From Auanema rhodensis (lineage: Eukaryota > Nematoda > Chromadorea > Rhabditida > Rhabditidae): 64,000 nt of DNA. A program made the translations under genes and the position numbers. The stretch is taken from positions 15,305,001 through 15,369,000 of the forward strand of contig OZ059895.1 of NCBI GenBank assembly GCA_964057225.1. The letters run 5' to 3'. Below are positions 1-24,329 of this stretch, piece by piece (the stretch's first letter is position 1; the number at the start of each line of letters is the position of its first letter). The notes under the pieces were generated by a model. The model ran no database searches. It was not told where the DNA came from and worked only from the letters and a program-made list of their open reading frames with translations.

Positions 1-10
1 AATTCGTTAC

Positions 11-12195
<12,185 letters not shown>

Positions 12196-12926
12196 CTGAA
12201 GAATAAAGTCATGAATAACGGAATGAGAGGTTAAATGGACGAGCAAGACGTGAAATATGAGGATAAAGTGGAAGACGATAAACGTTTGAAGGATTAAGAA
12301 ATCGAAAACGAGAATCAAACAAATAGATTTGAGGTTTGTCAACCAAGCAATATCGAGTATCGTCATTGAAATGAGAGTTGATTCCAAAGAAAATAAAGAA
12401 AATCAATTAATTAACGAAGCTTTGCAGCCACAATCATCAGAAGACGTGGGAAATGAGTATGTGAGATTGGTGAAGAGAGAGAAGAGGACGGCCGCAGGGT
12501 GATGATTCCTGGCACATCGTCGCCATCTACAGAAAAAGGAGAAGCACAAAAAATCTTACAAGAAGCCAGTTTGCTTATAATATCAGAAAAATACACGAAT
12601 AAAATGAGAAATAATGCCGAAAACAAGTTGCAAAAGTTAATAAAAAGCTGGATAAGTTGGAAAGGATATAGCCATATGAGGCAACGTCTTTGATGCTTGC
12701 AAGTGTAGAAGAGAGGAGAAGAGGGTAAGGATGATAGATATAGACCACAACGAATTCTTAATAATGATGAGAGAACATATAAAGAAAGAGACCGAATGAA
12801 GGCGAACGATGACGACGAAAAGCTGAACAAGGCATTCATTCCAGAAACTATGTGTATATCAAGTTATCTGGAATTACAGAAACAAAACGGAGAACTAGAG
12901 AGGGATGTGTAGAAAGAGAGAGAGAA

Positions 12927-12995
<69 letters not shown>

Positions 12996-13827
12996 GAATG
13001 ACCGTTAGATAAAGCATCATCTTTTAATTCACCAGATGTATGAAGGTTACAAATCAAGAAGGCTAAAACACAAATTTCTGAATTTTCAAGCATAATTGAC
13101 AAAATACGATTCTGAAGCCTATAACTAGCTACTACTTCTTGAATATGAAACTCATCGAATCTACTTAATTACAGATGATGTCCTCAGTATGCAGCAAGCA
13201 ACATCTATCAGCTGGAACGAGGATGGCTGTTACTCGTTTTCCAATTGGAGGAAACGAAAATGAAGAGGAAAAGAGGCAAGAATGGGAAGAGCATCAAGAC
13301 ACAAGTAGCTGACCAATCTGCAACTGTCTTCAAATGTTCTTCGATAAGCCACTTGATACTTGGTAACTCAATTGCTTAGACTACAGTAAGTAAGCTGGCA
13401 AGACAGGCTGGGATCCAAGAGTGAGAGCATGAGCAGGATTGGATAGGCAAAATGATTTCAACGGGAAAAAACGCAGTTGTGATCAAAGTTGCTAGCAAGG
13501 TGGAGCAATTGGTAACATTGCAGATTGCGAATCAGGCATTCGTATTCAGCTATATGATTCAGCTTTGAACTCTTTTATCGCTCAAAGCCAAAATTCTTGA
13601 AAGAGTGAGAGAGAGAGGTGAATGAGTAAGTGATCAAACAACTGCACATATTCATTCACTTCATTTGAGTTTAATGTATATTCACATAATTTTCAAATTC
13701 ATTTCGTGAAAAAAAGAGAAAAAAAAACAAAAAAAAGTTGAAAATCTAGTTAATACATGAATCATAAAGCACATGTTATAAATTAAATAATGAAGTGATA
13801 TGCTGATAAAATAATAAAATAGTTGAG

Positions 13828-13829
<2 letters not shown>

Positions 13830-13915
<86 letters not shown>

Positions 13916-13916
13916 G
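13830..13916. repeat. (GA)n microsatellite
   Basis: About 87 bp of near-pure GA ending in GGGAGA variants, the longest GA tract of the region between 12.2 and 24 kb. Confidence 0.9.
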
Positions 13917-14601
13917 GGAGACAGAGAGAAGGGTGAGATGTTAGGCTTCATTGCCCTTTGCACAATGTGGTACTGACTCAGATGTTGCAAATAAGACGAA
14001 AAGGAAGCAAAAGGAAAAGGAATTAGCGTGGAAATTAGACAATTTTTTTGATTAACCTGCAGTGAAAAGAGAAAAAGTTTAATTGAAAAAGTTGCTGAGG
14101 CGAAGACATTTAACACTAAAAATCGAGAAGTGAATGAATAGAAGATGACAAGCCATATCCAATGTTGGAATGAATGGTTGCTTGGCTGATGCTTGGTGTT
14201 CAAAAAGAAAAAAAGAACGCAGCGATGCTGGCGGAGCCAGCCGACATCATCCCGAGACATGCTACTTACTATAAGGCTGAGAAATCTTGTTGAAACTTGA
14301 CACACCTAGATCTACTTAATGAACTGATATGGACCTCTGAGAGTGCTGTTTGATGCATTGGCACAATCTTGAAAATGCCGCTGCTACTAGCTGATGCAGC
14401 ATCAAGCAGAATTAGGTGATAAATTATAAAAGTGGATGGCCAAGGGGCCATGAATAGCATGACATCAGTTGAATGAAGTGTTGCCTCAGGCAACCTCGTC
14501 TAAACTCTTTATTTTCTGATCAGACTAAATGTAATAAGCATAATACTAAATATATATTTCAGAATAATGCTATGTGACCAAAATCTTATTGACACTTTCC
14601 C

Positions 14602-14661
<60 letters not shown>

Positions 14662-16400
14662 GGAGGGAGAGCATGAAGAAGAAGGGAAATATGATAAGAA
14701 CCTAAGAGAATTCAAGTATGTCAGGAAAAGCCATGTGCTCAAACGGATATCAGGCGAATGCTTTCATGTTCAACCGAAATAATCAGCCGAGTGATGAAAA
14801 CGCATTGCAATGTTGTAAGCTCGCAAAGTTGAACCTGTCAAGCTTGAAAGGTTCAAAACGTTTTCAATGGTTGAATGTTCATGAGAAAAAAAAGAAAAAC
14901 GAGAAAAAGAATGAATAGAATACATGTGTATGTGTTATATCTTCAATTTAGGAGAACAAGAACATGCATACACACACACACACACACACATGCACAGACA
15001 TAGACAGACATGGACACAATGAAGCTGTAATATCTTTTCTAAAAATGTTTTTTATAGAAAAATGATGAAAATAAATGATTTATGAAGACATTGTTCGATA
15101 AAAACAATTGCTTGTAGCTGAACTTATGATGAAAAAGGTTGAATGAGTACGTGAAAAGCCACGTGAATTATAAGCTTAAGCTTATATGCATGGCCAATTT
15201 CATTAAAAAGTAAATCAATACGACCTTAATTCGTGTGCTTTCTTCTATAATTATTTCAAACAAACAATTAGAAAATAGAAAAAAATGGTAAAGAAATCAA
15301 AAATCCATAGATTAATCAATTAATTTTGCTTATTATTGCTTCAAATGGCCAGAAAAACAGGAATGAATGGAAAAAAATTAAAAAATTGTAAGGCTTGAGA
15401 GAGTAGTAAGCCATGTATAAGCTGATTGATTCGTATACATGTCGATGATTTATGGGTTGTTTCAAGCAAACAGCTGGTAGACATCTACCAGATATAGGTA
15501 GAATGAACGTCGACAAGTTAGGAAGTGGTAAAGCTTAGCTCAATGAGCTTATGGGTATGCGTTTGGTGTATGTATGAGTTAGTGAGTGAGTGAGTGTGTG
15601 TGTGTGTGTGTGTAGCAGTTAGATGAATGAAGAAGCCTTAAATGGATAGGCAGAACATATAATGAAGACACAGAGATATAGAGAGATAGAGAAAGATAGA
15701 GAGAGAGATAGAAACAAACAAACAAAGAGACAGAGAGAGAGATAAAGAAAGAAAGAAAGAAAGAGTGGACCAACGCTGGTAGAAGAAGAGTAAAAGAAAG
15801 AGGGAGAGAGAGAGAGAGAGAAAGGTCTTAATGACAAAAAAAGGAATATAGAGTGCAGCTGAGAGGCCGACAAATTCCAGTGCATTAGCTGAATGGCCTT
15901 TTCAGTTCACAACTATATGTATATATCTCGTTACTGCCTCCTTTTTATTCATTTACTCATTGCCTTCTGTCTTCAAATTCTCTTTATAATTCTCTGGACC
16001 TCTCTCTCCCTCTCTCTTTCTCTTCCTCTCTCAATCTTTCTCTCTCAAATCATCTATCCCCCCCCCCCCTTTCTAATAGAAAAAAGAATAAAACGATATA
16101 ATGAAAAGGCAGTATGTATTCGCGTCATTGCCATGACGCTTTATGTACCTGAGCCTCATTAGCATAGCAAAGAATAGCATACACGTAAAACGTGGATTGT
16201 TATTTTCATTTTAAGCTTTTCCATGAAACGGTTGTAATTTTCTATTTATTTACATTTTTTTGCTCATTTATAATATGAAAAGTAAACATATTTGGGATAT
16301 TGCAGATCTTCATAATGAGTAACTGGAACTCATTTCTCTCATCTCCCTAAAGCCAAATCACTTGATAGACTGCTTGTTCGGAGTCTACTGCAACTCAGTT

Positions 16401-16407
16401 TTTCTCT

Positions 16408-16449
<42 letters not shown>
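16401..16449. repeat. (CT)n microsatellite
   Basis: A pure CT tract of about 49 bp, with a CT-rich and C-homopolymer stretch (around 16000-16070) upstream. Confidence 0.9.
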
Positions 16450-16454
<5 letters not shown>

Positions 16455-16924
16455 TTTATAAAGCCGATATAATTGTGTTGAAGAATGCAGTTCAACTTTA
16501 TCTTCCGTTTTATGGAAAAACACAAAAAGTACAAGATTCAGACAGAACTATTACAAACAAAAGCAATTTATTATAAGAAAAAGATAGGGATATGACAGAT
16601 TTCTAACGGCTTCTCATATTAAAATGCTTTTATGATATGCAAGTGAAACTTGACAATGAAATTTTTTAGAAATAAGTAAACAGAGGTAAAGTATTTTCGT
16701 GAAATAAATGGTGGAAATGGAAATAATGTCTTGCAGGTACTCGTAAAATCAAAACATTTCATGTTGCAAGTTAGCTCAATCGTGATGACAAATGGAAATA
16801 AGAGACAATTGTTGCAGCTAATTCGACCTTATTCGATCCGAAGAATTGAATTCGTTGCACAAGTTTTGAAATGAAAAAAAAGTTTCAGTTGTCAGTCATA
16901 TAGACTACGAGAAATACAAGAAAA

Positions 16925-16956
<32 letters not shown>

Positions 16957-18643
16957 GGTGGGTGGGGTGGGACGAATGATTGAAACAGAGAAGTACTAAG
17001 AAGAGACAACATTGTACTTCGTACTTCATATTATATTTGATTTCATGTATTTTTTGAAGTTAAAGCTGCCGTGTTTCGACGGAGGAAAAGCAAGAAATGA
17101 ACAAAATATTTTGTCAGCACGATACGGAAGAAATTTTCGAATAAATTTGCGAAGATGAAATAAAGGAAAAGGCGAAGGACGTCAAAAACGATGATAATGA
17201 AGTTGTCAGAATTGTTCAGAAATGAAACAATGAAACGGCAAATGATTGATCGTGTGAATAACAGAGAGCAAGAGGCTAGTCTGAGGCATAAAGACGCGAG
17301 GACGAGTATGATGAGCATATACGAAGTGGATTGAAGCCGGAAGCTCAGATAGAAGGAAGAGAAGAAATAGACGAGATGATGAGGATGACAACGTCAAGGA
17401 ACAAGCAGAGAAGAAGAATGCATTTCATTTGAAGGTCCTTATTAGGGTTATGAACGAAAGGACGGCTATCGACAAGGCTGACGTAATGTTAGTCGTTAGC
17501 TTCAGCTTTTCCAATCGTTTATTTCAATATAACAATCTAATCTATTAGCATTATTCGGAGAAAAACTTTGTGAGCACATAAGCTTGAGCATGTTATTGCC
17601 GCAAAATGGACAAAGTTTATAATAATTAAAAGAACGAGAAGAGTAAACAAGTACACATACATAGTTGTATGATAATATGGACTCAACTAGAAAACACTCA
17701 TGTTTAATCAGAAGAAATGAAGTTTGTACATATCGACCATGTAAATCCAATAAACGAATTCTTGGAGCTGACGCAGTATGAAGGTAAGAAGCATGACAAG
17801 TTGGAAGAAAGGAATGAAAGATGAAAACATTCCTCTAACTGTCGTGTTGCTTTGTTGTTGTGACGGCGATTGTATGCAGCAACAACATATATACATATAG
17901 AGAGAGAGGAGAGAGATAGAGAGAGAGAGAGAATCTGAACTCATGGATAGGCCTTTAGGGCATTGAGCCGAATCAACAATTTCATCTTCGGCTGACAGTT
18001 TCAATTGAACAGATAACAATCCCTGTCTTCATTCACTCTCCCCTTCACTCCACACGCTTTCATTACAACTTGCTCTCCGTTTCCGTTAGTCGCACCCATT
18101 TTATGGCTCTCCCTCTCTCTCTCTCTCTCTCTCTTGTCCCTCTCTGTCTCTCTCTCTCTGTAATATTTCTCTCATATGTTGCTGTATTCTTATTTAGATT
18201 CGGAATACACAACACAACACACGCACAAACATATTGAAAGAAAAAGCAAGTTACTTGCTCTAAAACACACGAAATCGTCGTCAATGCATTCAAAAAGCAT
18301 CTAGACATATGAAACAGGAAGGAACTGAGAGAAAATCACGTTTTTTATGCTTCACAATTTAGAAGAGAGAGAGAGAGAGAGAGAAAAAGTCATTTGGAAA
18401 GAAAATTAGTCAAGCAATTGAGGTTTAGGTAACTACTGTTGAAGTAAGCTGTAGAAATATGAAAATGTTCGAAAGAAAGTGGAAGAGAAGAAGTGAAAGA
18501 TTAAACTTCGTGCCAACCGGATAAGGAGAAGCATTGAAATAGAGGACTCAAAGTTAAAAGAATGCTAGAGAAGTGAAAGTTTAGAGCTTAAAGCAACAAA
18601 GCATGATATGAAATGGGAAGGAAAAGCTAAAAAAAGAGAGAGC

Positions 18644-18683
<40 letters not shown>

Positions 18684-18973
18684 AAGTATATGAATGATGA
18701 AGTCTCTTTAAGAGTCATATAAAGGCGGTGAATTGTTGTCTATGTATGTATATGTGTGGTTGTGGGGTAGGGTGGGGGGTGTAGATGCACCACACATACA
18801 CATATACATGTCTCATGTATTTGTGTTCATGTTGATATGAATGTCTGTATGAGATGTTGTGAGTTACAACATACTCAACCAGAGAAATAACAGCTTATGA
18901 TATGAAGCAGAAGCACGAAAAGGAACGGTAATCATGAAACATTGTGACATGGAAAGTGGATGAGAAGAGTTTT

Positions 18974-19010
18974 TGGTGATAAAGAGAGAGACTCTCTCTC
19001 TTGATCACCA
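18974..19010. repeat. Near-perfect palindrome built on GA/CT
   Basis: The left arm TGGTGATAAAGAGAGAG is followed one base later by CTCTCTCTCTTGATCACCA. The arms are complementary apart from one mismatch (AAA versus TTGA side), with essentially no loop. It would form a cruciform or a tight RNA hairpin. Confidence 0.8.
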
Positions 19011-20338
19011 ATCACCAGAGAGAGAGGGTGAAGAACATCTATTTCTCACACACTTTCTTCTCAAACAAGTGGCAGCCACACAGAATTATCATCCTTAGAT
19101 GCTGCAGTCTGGAGCAGCATAGATGAGATGACGAGAAGACGGAACAAGAAGATTTGCTTCCGAAAAAAAAAACATGCAAAGTGATTGAAAAGCCGTCAAA
19201 TGGTTTTGATTCTTATTCGAATTGTTATTTCGAAATTTCCGTTTATGGGCAGGAAAAAATGGATTCACACACATATATGAACACAATAATAATGAGAAGA
19301 TTTGAAACATTCAGCTACTTCTGGTGATAGCCAGCATGTAGCAAACTACTACAAAGCATATTTCAAATATACGGATATGAAATGAAAAACCTTCTTATAA
19401 AACGGAATATATTCTCGTACAACTAGAAGAAATAAAAAAAAATAGTTAAAAAACATTTTTCGGCAAAATAATTTCATAAATAAGCAGAGAGAGAGAGAGA
19501 AAGGAGGGGGAAAGTATGAAGAGAAAATGAAGCTTATGAGCATAAAGTGGCAAGGTGCTCAAACGGAGACGGGCCAAAAAGATAACGACGACGAAGACGA
19601 CGACGAAGATGACGACGAGATGAAGCCGCCGCCGCCAACGAAGGCGAGGATGACGATAAAAAAATGATAATGGCATGTTTCGAAAAACATCGATGACGCT
19701 AACAACGATTTCGGGATTCTGAATATATATACAGCTGTAGGTGTTTGAGAGAGAGAGAGAGAGAGAGAGAGATCTAGCTGAAGCAAGCACCCTGTTTCAT
19801 TCTATCAGGCAAAATGTATCCGATTTTTGATCAGAATTCGCCACAAAAATTGAAAAATGACAAATTCTTTTAAATTAATTATGCATGTAAATTATAAGCA
19901 TAAACTTGGTTCAAAAACTTAAATGGAAACCCATTAATCAAAACTTAAAAGAAAACATTGGTTGTTCGTGAGAGATAAGAAAACAAAAAACATGAAAACA
20001 AACAATTTCGTCTGAGAATTTCTTACAAAGTTTGCAGTTTATGAGATAAAATGTTGGACGAAACAGGAAATGGAACTGAACGGAAGTGCTGCGTGAGGAA
20101 CTTTGACCATTTAGATTGAAATTATGAAAAAACGAAAAGAAAGAAGAAGAAAAAAAGAAAAACCGACGATCGTTCTGCCTAGCCACATCGATCCGTTTTG
20201 CTTCAGATGATGCTTGAAGCATATTCAAAAATGCTGGAAAACTTGATTCATGCTCACCATTTCCTGCTCCAGAAAGATGAGAAAAATAAATTTCATAACG
20301 ATATACATATCAACAGATGAGAAAGTAGTATCACTTAC

Positions 20339-20418
20339 ATCTCTGAGAGAATTAGAATCTGATGACGGACGAGTTCGCTGAGAACGAGTTAACTGAGATA
20401 GATGCATACATGTGTGGG
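20339..20418 (-). other. Possible upstream coding exon of the RUN-TBC gene
   Basis: The exon has a good acceptor (TTCTTCCAG) and a strong donor (GAT then GTAAGTGAT). From an ATG at 20407 it reads 23 codons (MHLSQLTRSQRTRP..., Ser/Arg-rich), ending in phase 0. That is compatible with the exon at 12195, which also begins in phase 0. It lies 8 kb upstream, so the link is inference only; it could equally be untranslated. Confidence 0.3.
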
Positions 20419-23400
20419 CTGGAAGAATGAGTAAGGAAAAAGGAAAACAGCAGACATGTGCTCAAATTTGAGCTTTTCAACAAAATTATGAGGTTATTCA
20501 AGCAATGACAAGCTATAGGATATTCAGAGCAATTTGACAAAAATGTTTTTTGACTTGATTACTTGCTCATTATCAAAAAATCAATGAATATAGAGTAAGT
20601 TGTAATTCATTTTGTAGAGATTTTTTGAACTTTATTGGTCAATACACGAAAATCGCTCAAACTTGAATGAGATGAATAGCAGATCCTTCTCTCAATGTGA
20701 ATATTGTGCTAAAAGGTCAGTGATGTCATGAGGAAATGCTACTGAAAAGGAAGTTGTTTTGCTTCTTAAAAAGACAAAAAATGGAGGAAATGAAGATATG
20801 CAGCTGATTCTAGTTCGTGTGATAAGCGCTCACGAAAATCAAAAAATCTGAAGCTTTTGAACCACATAGCTCAATGGAAATAGGGGACACGAAAGGACTG
20901 GATTCTGTGGGTTCTGAAACGAAATCTGTGGCAGTTTTGTATACTGAAGCTGATGCTTAACTACAGCCATAGCTAACGTTTACTTCTTAACAATTTATAT
21001 CAGCAAAGCTTTTTAGCAATTCCCGCTTAGAGTAGGGAGTTATCTTGATACCAATTGAAATCACACGCACACTCCTCGTACGTATAGCCAGCCAAAGGCT
21101 ACCGTACCCTGTTTTGATCCGCTCTACTATGACATCGTGATCGTTGTCAGGCACTTGTGAAGTACTACATACACACATACATACATACATACAACGAATA
21201 GGACAGAACACTCTCTTCTTTTCAAAATGATGAGAACAAAATGATTTGTGAGCGATATTAGTTGATTAGCTTGATAGTCTCATTAGAGGAGCTGCCCTAT
21301 TTCTTTTTTCAAGATACAATAGGGAAAGGAGGAGAAAGGAGAAAGAGAGAAAAAGAGGTAGAGAGAGAGGGGGAAGAGAAATAGAGATTTGAAAATATAT
21401 GAAAAACATAGCAAATGGAAGAAAATAGGAAGCGCAACAAGATAGATGAAGGGGAAAACCATTTCAAAGATCTTTCTTATACCTTTTAATGTCAGATTTC
21501 AATTGCATGAAACCAATAAAAGTCAGAAATTATGGATTATTACATCATGGTTTGGAATAACATTTAACTTATCCAAGATGGTCTTCTTCCGCCTTTCTTC
21601 CCGAGGCATTTGAGAGCAGTATTTGGGAAAACAAAAACGAAAAAATGCATCTATCCATGATATTTGGGGTCTTTTTCAATTGTCTCTCTCATCTCATCTC
21701 CATATCCATCTCCTTCTTGTGAACTATCATGCTTTTCAGTAAGTTTCTCACACATGATAGTTCATGAAAATAAGGAAATAGAAGAAGAAGAAGAAAGTAA
21801 ATGAAATATAGGATGATTTGACTCTGGTTAAACTCGCATAAGTTCTGAGCGCGAGGTTTGTAACTAAAGTTTTCGAAAAAGATCGTTAGTAGTAGGGTTG
21901 AAGAAGCCGACAAACTCGAGAACTTGGCTAAGAGATAAAGCCTTCAGAATTTAATTACAGAATACTTATCTCGTATGTGATAGAATCGAAAAAAGGTGGA
22001 CATGTAAGAGATGGAGCAAGATGTGTACGTCTATGTGTGTGTGTGTGTGTGCATGTGATTCACGTAGAAGAGTTGCAAAAGATTCTCTCACAAGCTTAAT
22101 CGGTAAAACAGATGTAACTTAACAGATGTAAACTCAAGCATCGCATCCTTTTAATCAAAATGCGGTAAATAAAATCGAAAGAAAAGTCTGAAAATATAAA
22201 TAAGAATGGAGCACGATGCTACAACAAGAAAACATATAATTAACTTGAGCTTGCTTTTAAGCTGACCGAAAAGAAAAAAATAAAAAATAAAATACACATA
22301 CAGACAAAAAGAGAGTAAAGAAGCGGAAATGCGGGAAGGAGGAGAAAGAAAAAAACAACAAAACAGAGATGTAATGATCGCAGACACAGCAAGATTCAAG
22401 CTGGAACAACAGAGTTTAAGACAATCCCAAAGTAAGAGAATGATGTTTTTCCGCTCAATCACAATAACAAGTGATATCAGTTGAAAGTACAGAAGTGGCT
22501 AATTAGCGATTTCAAACCTGAAGATTTTGAAGACCAATGGAGTAAATAGCGCGTAAAGGAAGGAGGGAGGGAGGAACGAGAGTGAGCAACCGAGACGAGA
22601 GAGAAAAGAAGGAGGCACAATAGGCATCTTCTTCAGATAATAATAGAGTAGCGATAAGATAAATGAATAGGCGAAGCATTAACATGACACCCGGACCGAG
22701 AGCCGCCATCTAAATCGCAGATCTAGCTATATGTTTCGCTTAAATGGAGACTTCATCCATGGAAAGCATATGCTAGCTCATGATCACATGAAGAATAGAG
22801 GACGGAGAAAAGGCAATGACACCACATGAAAACAAATGAGAAAGCAAGAAAAATGATGAAACATGAGATATATAGTAATATATTCGTTCAGACTACAAGA
22901 TCAACATTGAGAAAAATAACATGAAAATTAATAAATTTTCAAGGCGTTTTGCTATTTAGACGGAATATATTAAAATGAAAAAAGTCAAATAATAATATAA
23001 AAACATAATAATATTAGGAAAAATCGTGATTAGTTCAAATGCCAATGGGCAGATGAACCCTGGCGACTAACGTGGCCCAATGTCGAAAACTGAAAAAATG
23101 CTAATTTTGAAGTTGACCAATCTATTTTTGAATTTGGGATCCAACAGAACGGTTGACTGATTAATTTCCTCAATAATAGTAATATAAGAGTACGTTGTGT
23201 TTAAATGAGATGGGAAGTAACTTTGGGAGGGCGTTTATTGAAAATATTCTGCTTGAATGAGCCCTAGTAAGAAAGTATAGGTGAAATATTCATAGCACAT
23301 AAACAGATTCTAACTAAAAGTATAAAATTTATTCAGAAGGCAGTTACGTATAATGGACAATGAAATAAGAATAAAAGCATGGTAGAAAATAGAGAAACAA

Positions 23401-23894
23401 GGAGTCTTAAAGATTTTTTTGTTCAAAAGTGCTCAAAACACTCTATCATTCAAACATCAACAAGCACAGACATCAATGTCTATATACACCAGACCTTTTT
23501 ACTCAGCTTATTGGTGACTTGAATCTAATATTCAGCTCTCATGGGAGTGTATATGTATACGGTGCATATTACAAGGTAAATCATATTCATATGTAGAAAA
23601 CTCTTGATTTCAAAAACATTCACTTAGCAAAACAGAAAATTTCTTCTATTTCCAGCGTTCTAGAGATTGAGAGAGGTAGGATGAAGGTGGATAGGAAAGT
23701 AAAGGAAAGATAGAGAGAGATAGAGAGAGCGAAAAAGAGAGAAAATATGGAAAACTTAAAGGTTCAACATTACGATAACATAAATTTAAATATCTGATTA
23801 ACTTTCAATATAACACTTAGTTGCATTAATAACAATATTGGTTCAACGAGGTAGCGAATACATACATACATACATGTATATATATAAATATAAA

Positions 23895-24032
23895 TTAAGA
23901 TTTACAGGTACTATAAGAAGGTATATCTTCACCATAAATCGATTTGAGAAGATTATAAGCTTTTAAGGCATTTAAACCTTGATTGAAATTCAGCTTTAGA
24001 CAGTTACGCACGTGTTGCTTGTCAAAAGCCAT
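23895..24032 (-). pseudogene. Mariner transposase N-terminal fragment (Mos1-type HTH)
   Basis: The 45-residue frame starts MAFDKQHVRNCL and continues through ...NALKAYNLLKSIYGEDIPSYSTC to a stop. This matches the first helix-turn-helix of mariner/SETMAR transposases (F-x-K-x-H-V/I-R, then VYGE and S-x-x-T-C). The following sequence, where the second HTH should be, is ATATATA/CATACATA repeat, and no DDD catalytic region is visible. The element is truncated. Confidence 0.7.
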
Positions 24033-24180
24033 TTCAGAAAACAAGAGCAAAAACGAAATTAAACGTGAAAAAAAAAGATTTTTTTTATAATTTAAATTTA
24101 AAACAATTTTTTAAATATAATTTTGAATTTGGTTAATGCTAATTTTCAAATTCAAAATATTTATTCGAATTTAAATGTGG

Positions 24181-24209
24181 GTGGCTAGAAACTTTTGCGC
24201 ACACCTAAT
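24181..24209 (-). mobile_element. Putative mariner 5' terminal inverted repeat
   Basis: On the minus strand this reads TTAGGTGTGCGCAAAAGTTT, the usual look of a mariner end next to a TA. It lies about 175 bp upstream of the transposase-fragment ATG at 24032, a normal spacing for intact mariners. I found no matching opposite repeat between 22.7 and 23.9 kb, so only the 5' end of the element seems to remain. Confidence 0.6.
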
Positions 24210-24329
24210 ATATGATATTTAAACAGAGAACATATTAAATAATCTCATATCAAATTATGAAAACAAGAGATAAATGGTCTACAAATGCTTACACTTCAGA
24301 GATCAGAGGAGAATTACGACTATCGATAC

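Larger units (their letters stand above)
12196..23880. other. Gene-poor, microsatellite-rich region
   Basis: I see no exon chain here that encodes a recognisable protein on either strand. It holds GA tracts at 12916-12990, 13830-13916, 14608-14654, 16925-16957, 18640-18684 and 19747-19772, and CT tracts at 16401-16449 and 18110-18134. It also holds a palindrome at 18974-19010, a GAC/GAA/CCG island near 19583-19656 and one possible exon at 20339-20418. It may be the upstream intron and promoter region of the RUN-TBC gene, or plain intergenic DNA. Confidence 0.7.

Noticed and set aside
13175-13312. Plus-strand 45-codon frame after TTACAG|ATG
   Set aside because: It has an acceptor-like start but no neighbouring exons, conserved motif or polyadenylation signal that I could tie to it.
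14269-14493. Minus-strand frame without GA repeats, a possible exon
   Set aside because: No convincing splice sites on either side and no recognisable protein similarity.
22518-22709. Minus-strand frame beginning MAALGPGVMLMLRLF with a signal-peptide look, ending at a possible donor
   Set aside because: It ends in phase 0 and could precede the exon at 20339-20418 only through a weak acceptor; composition is hydrophobic with no domain. Evidence too thin to call.
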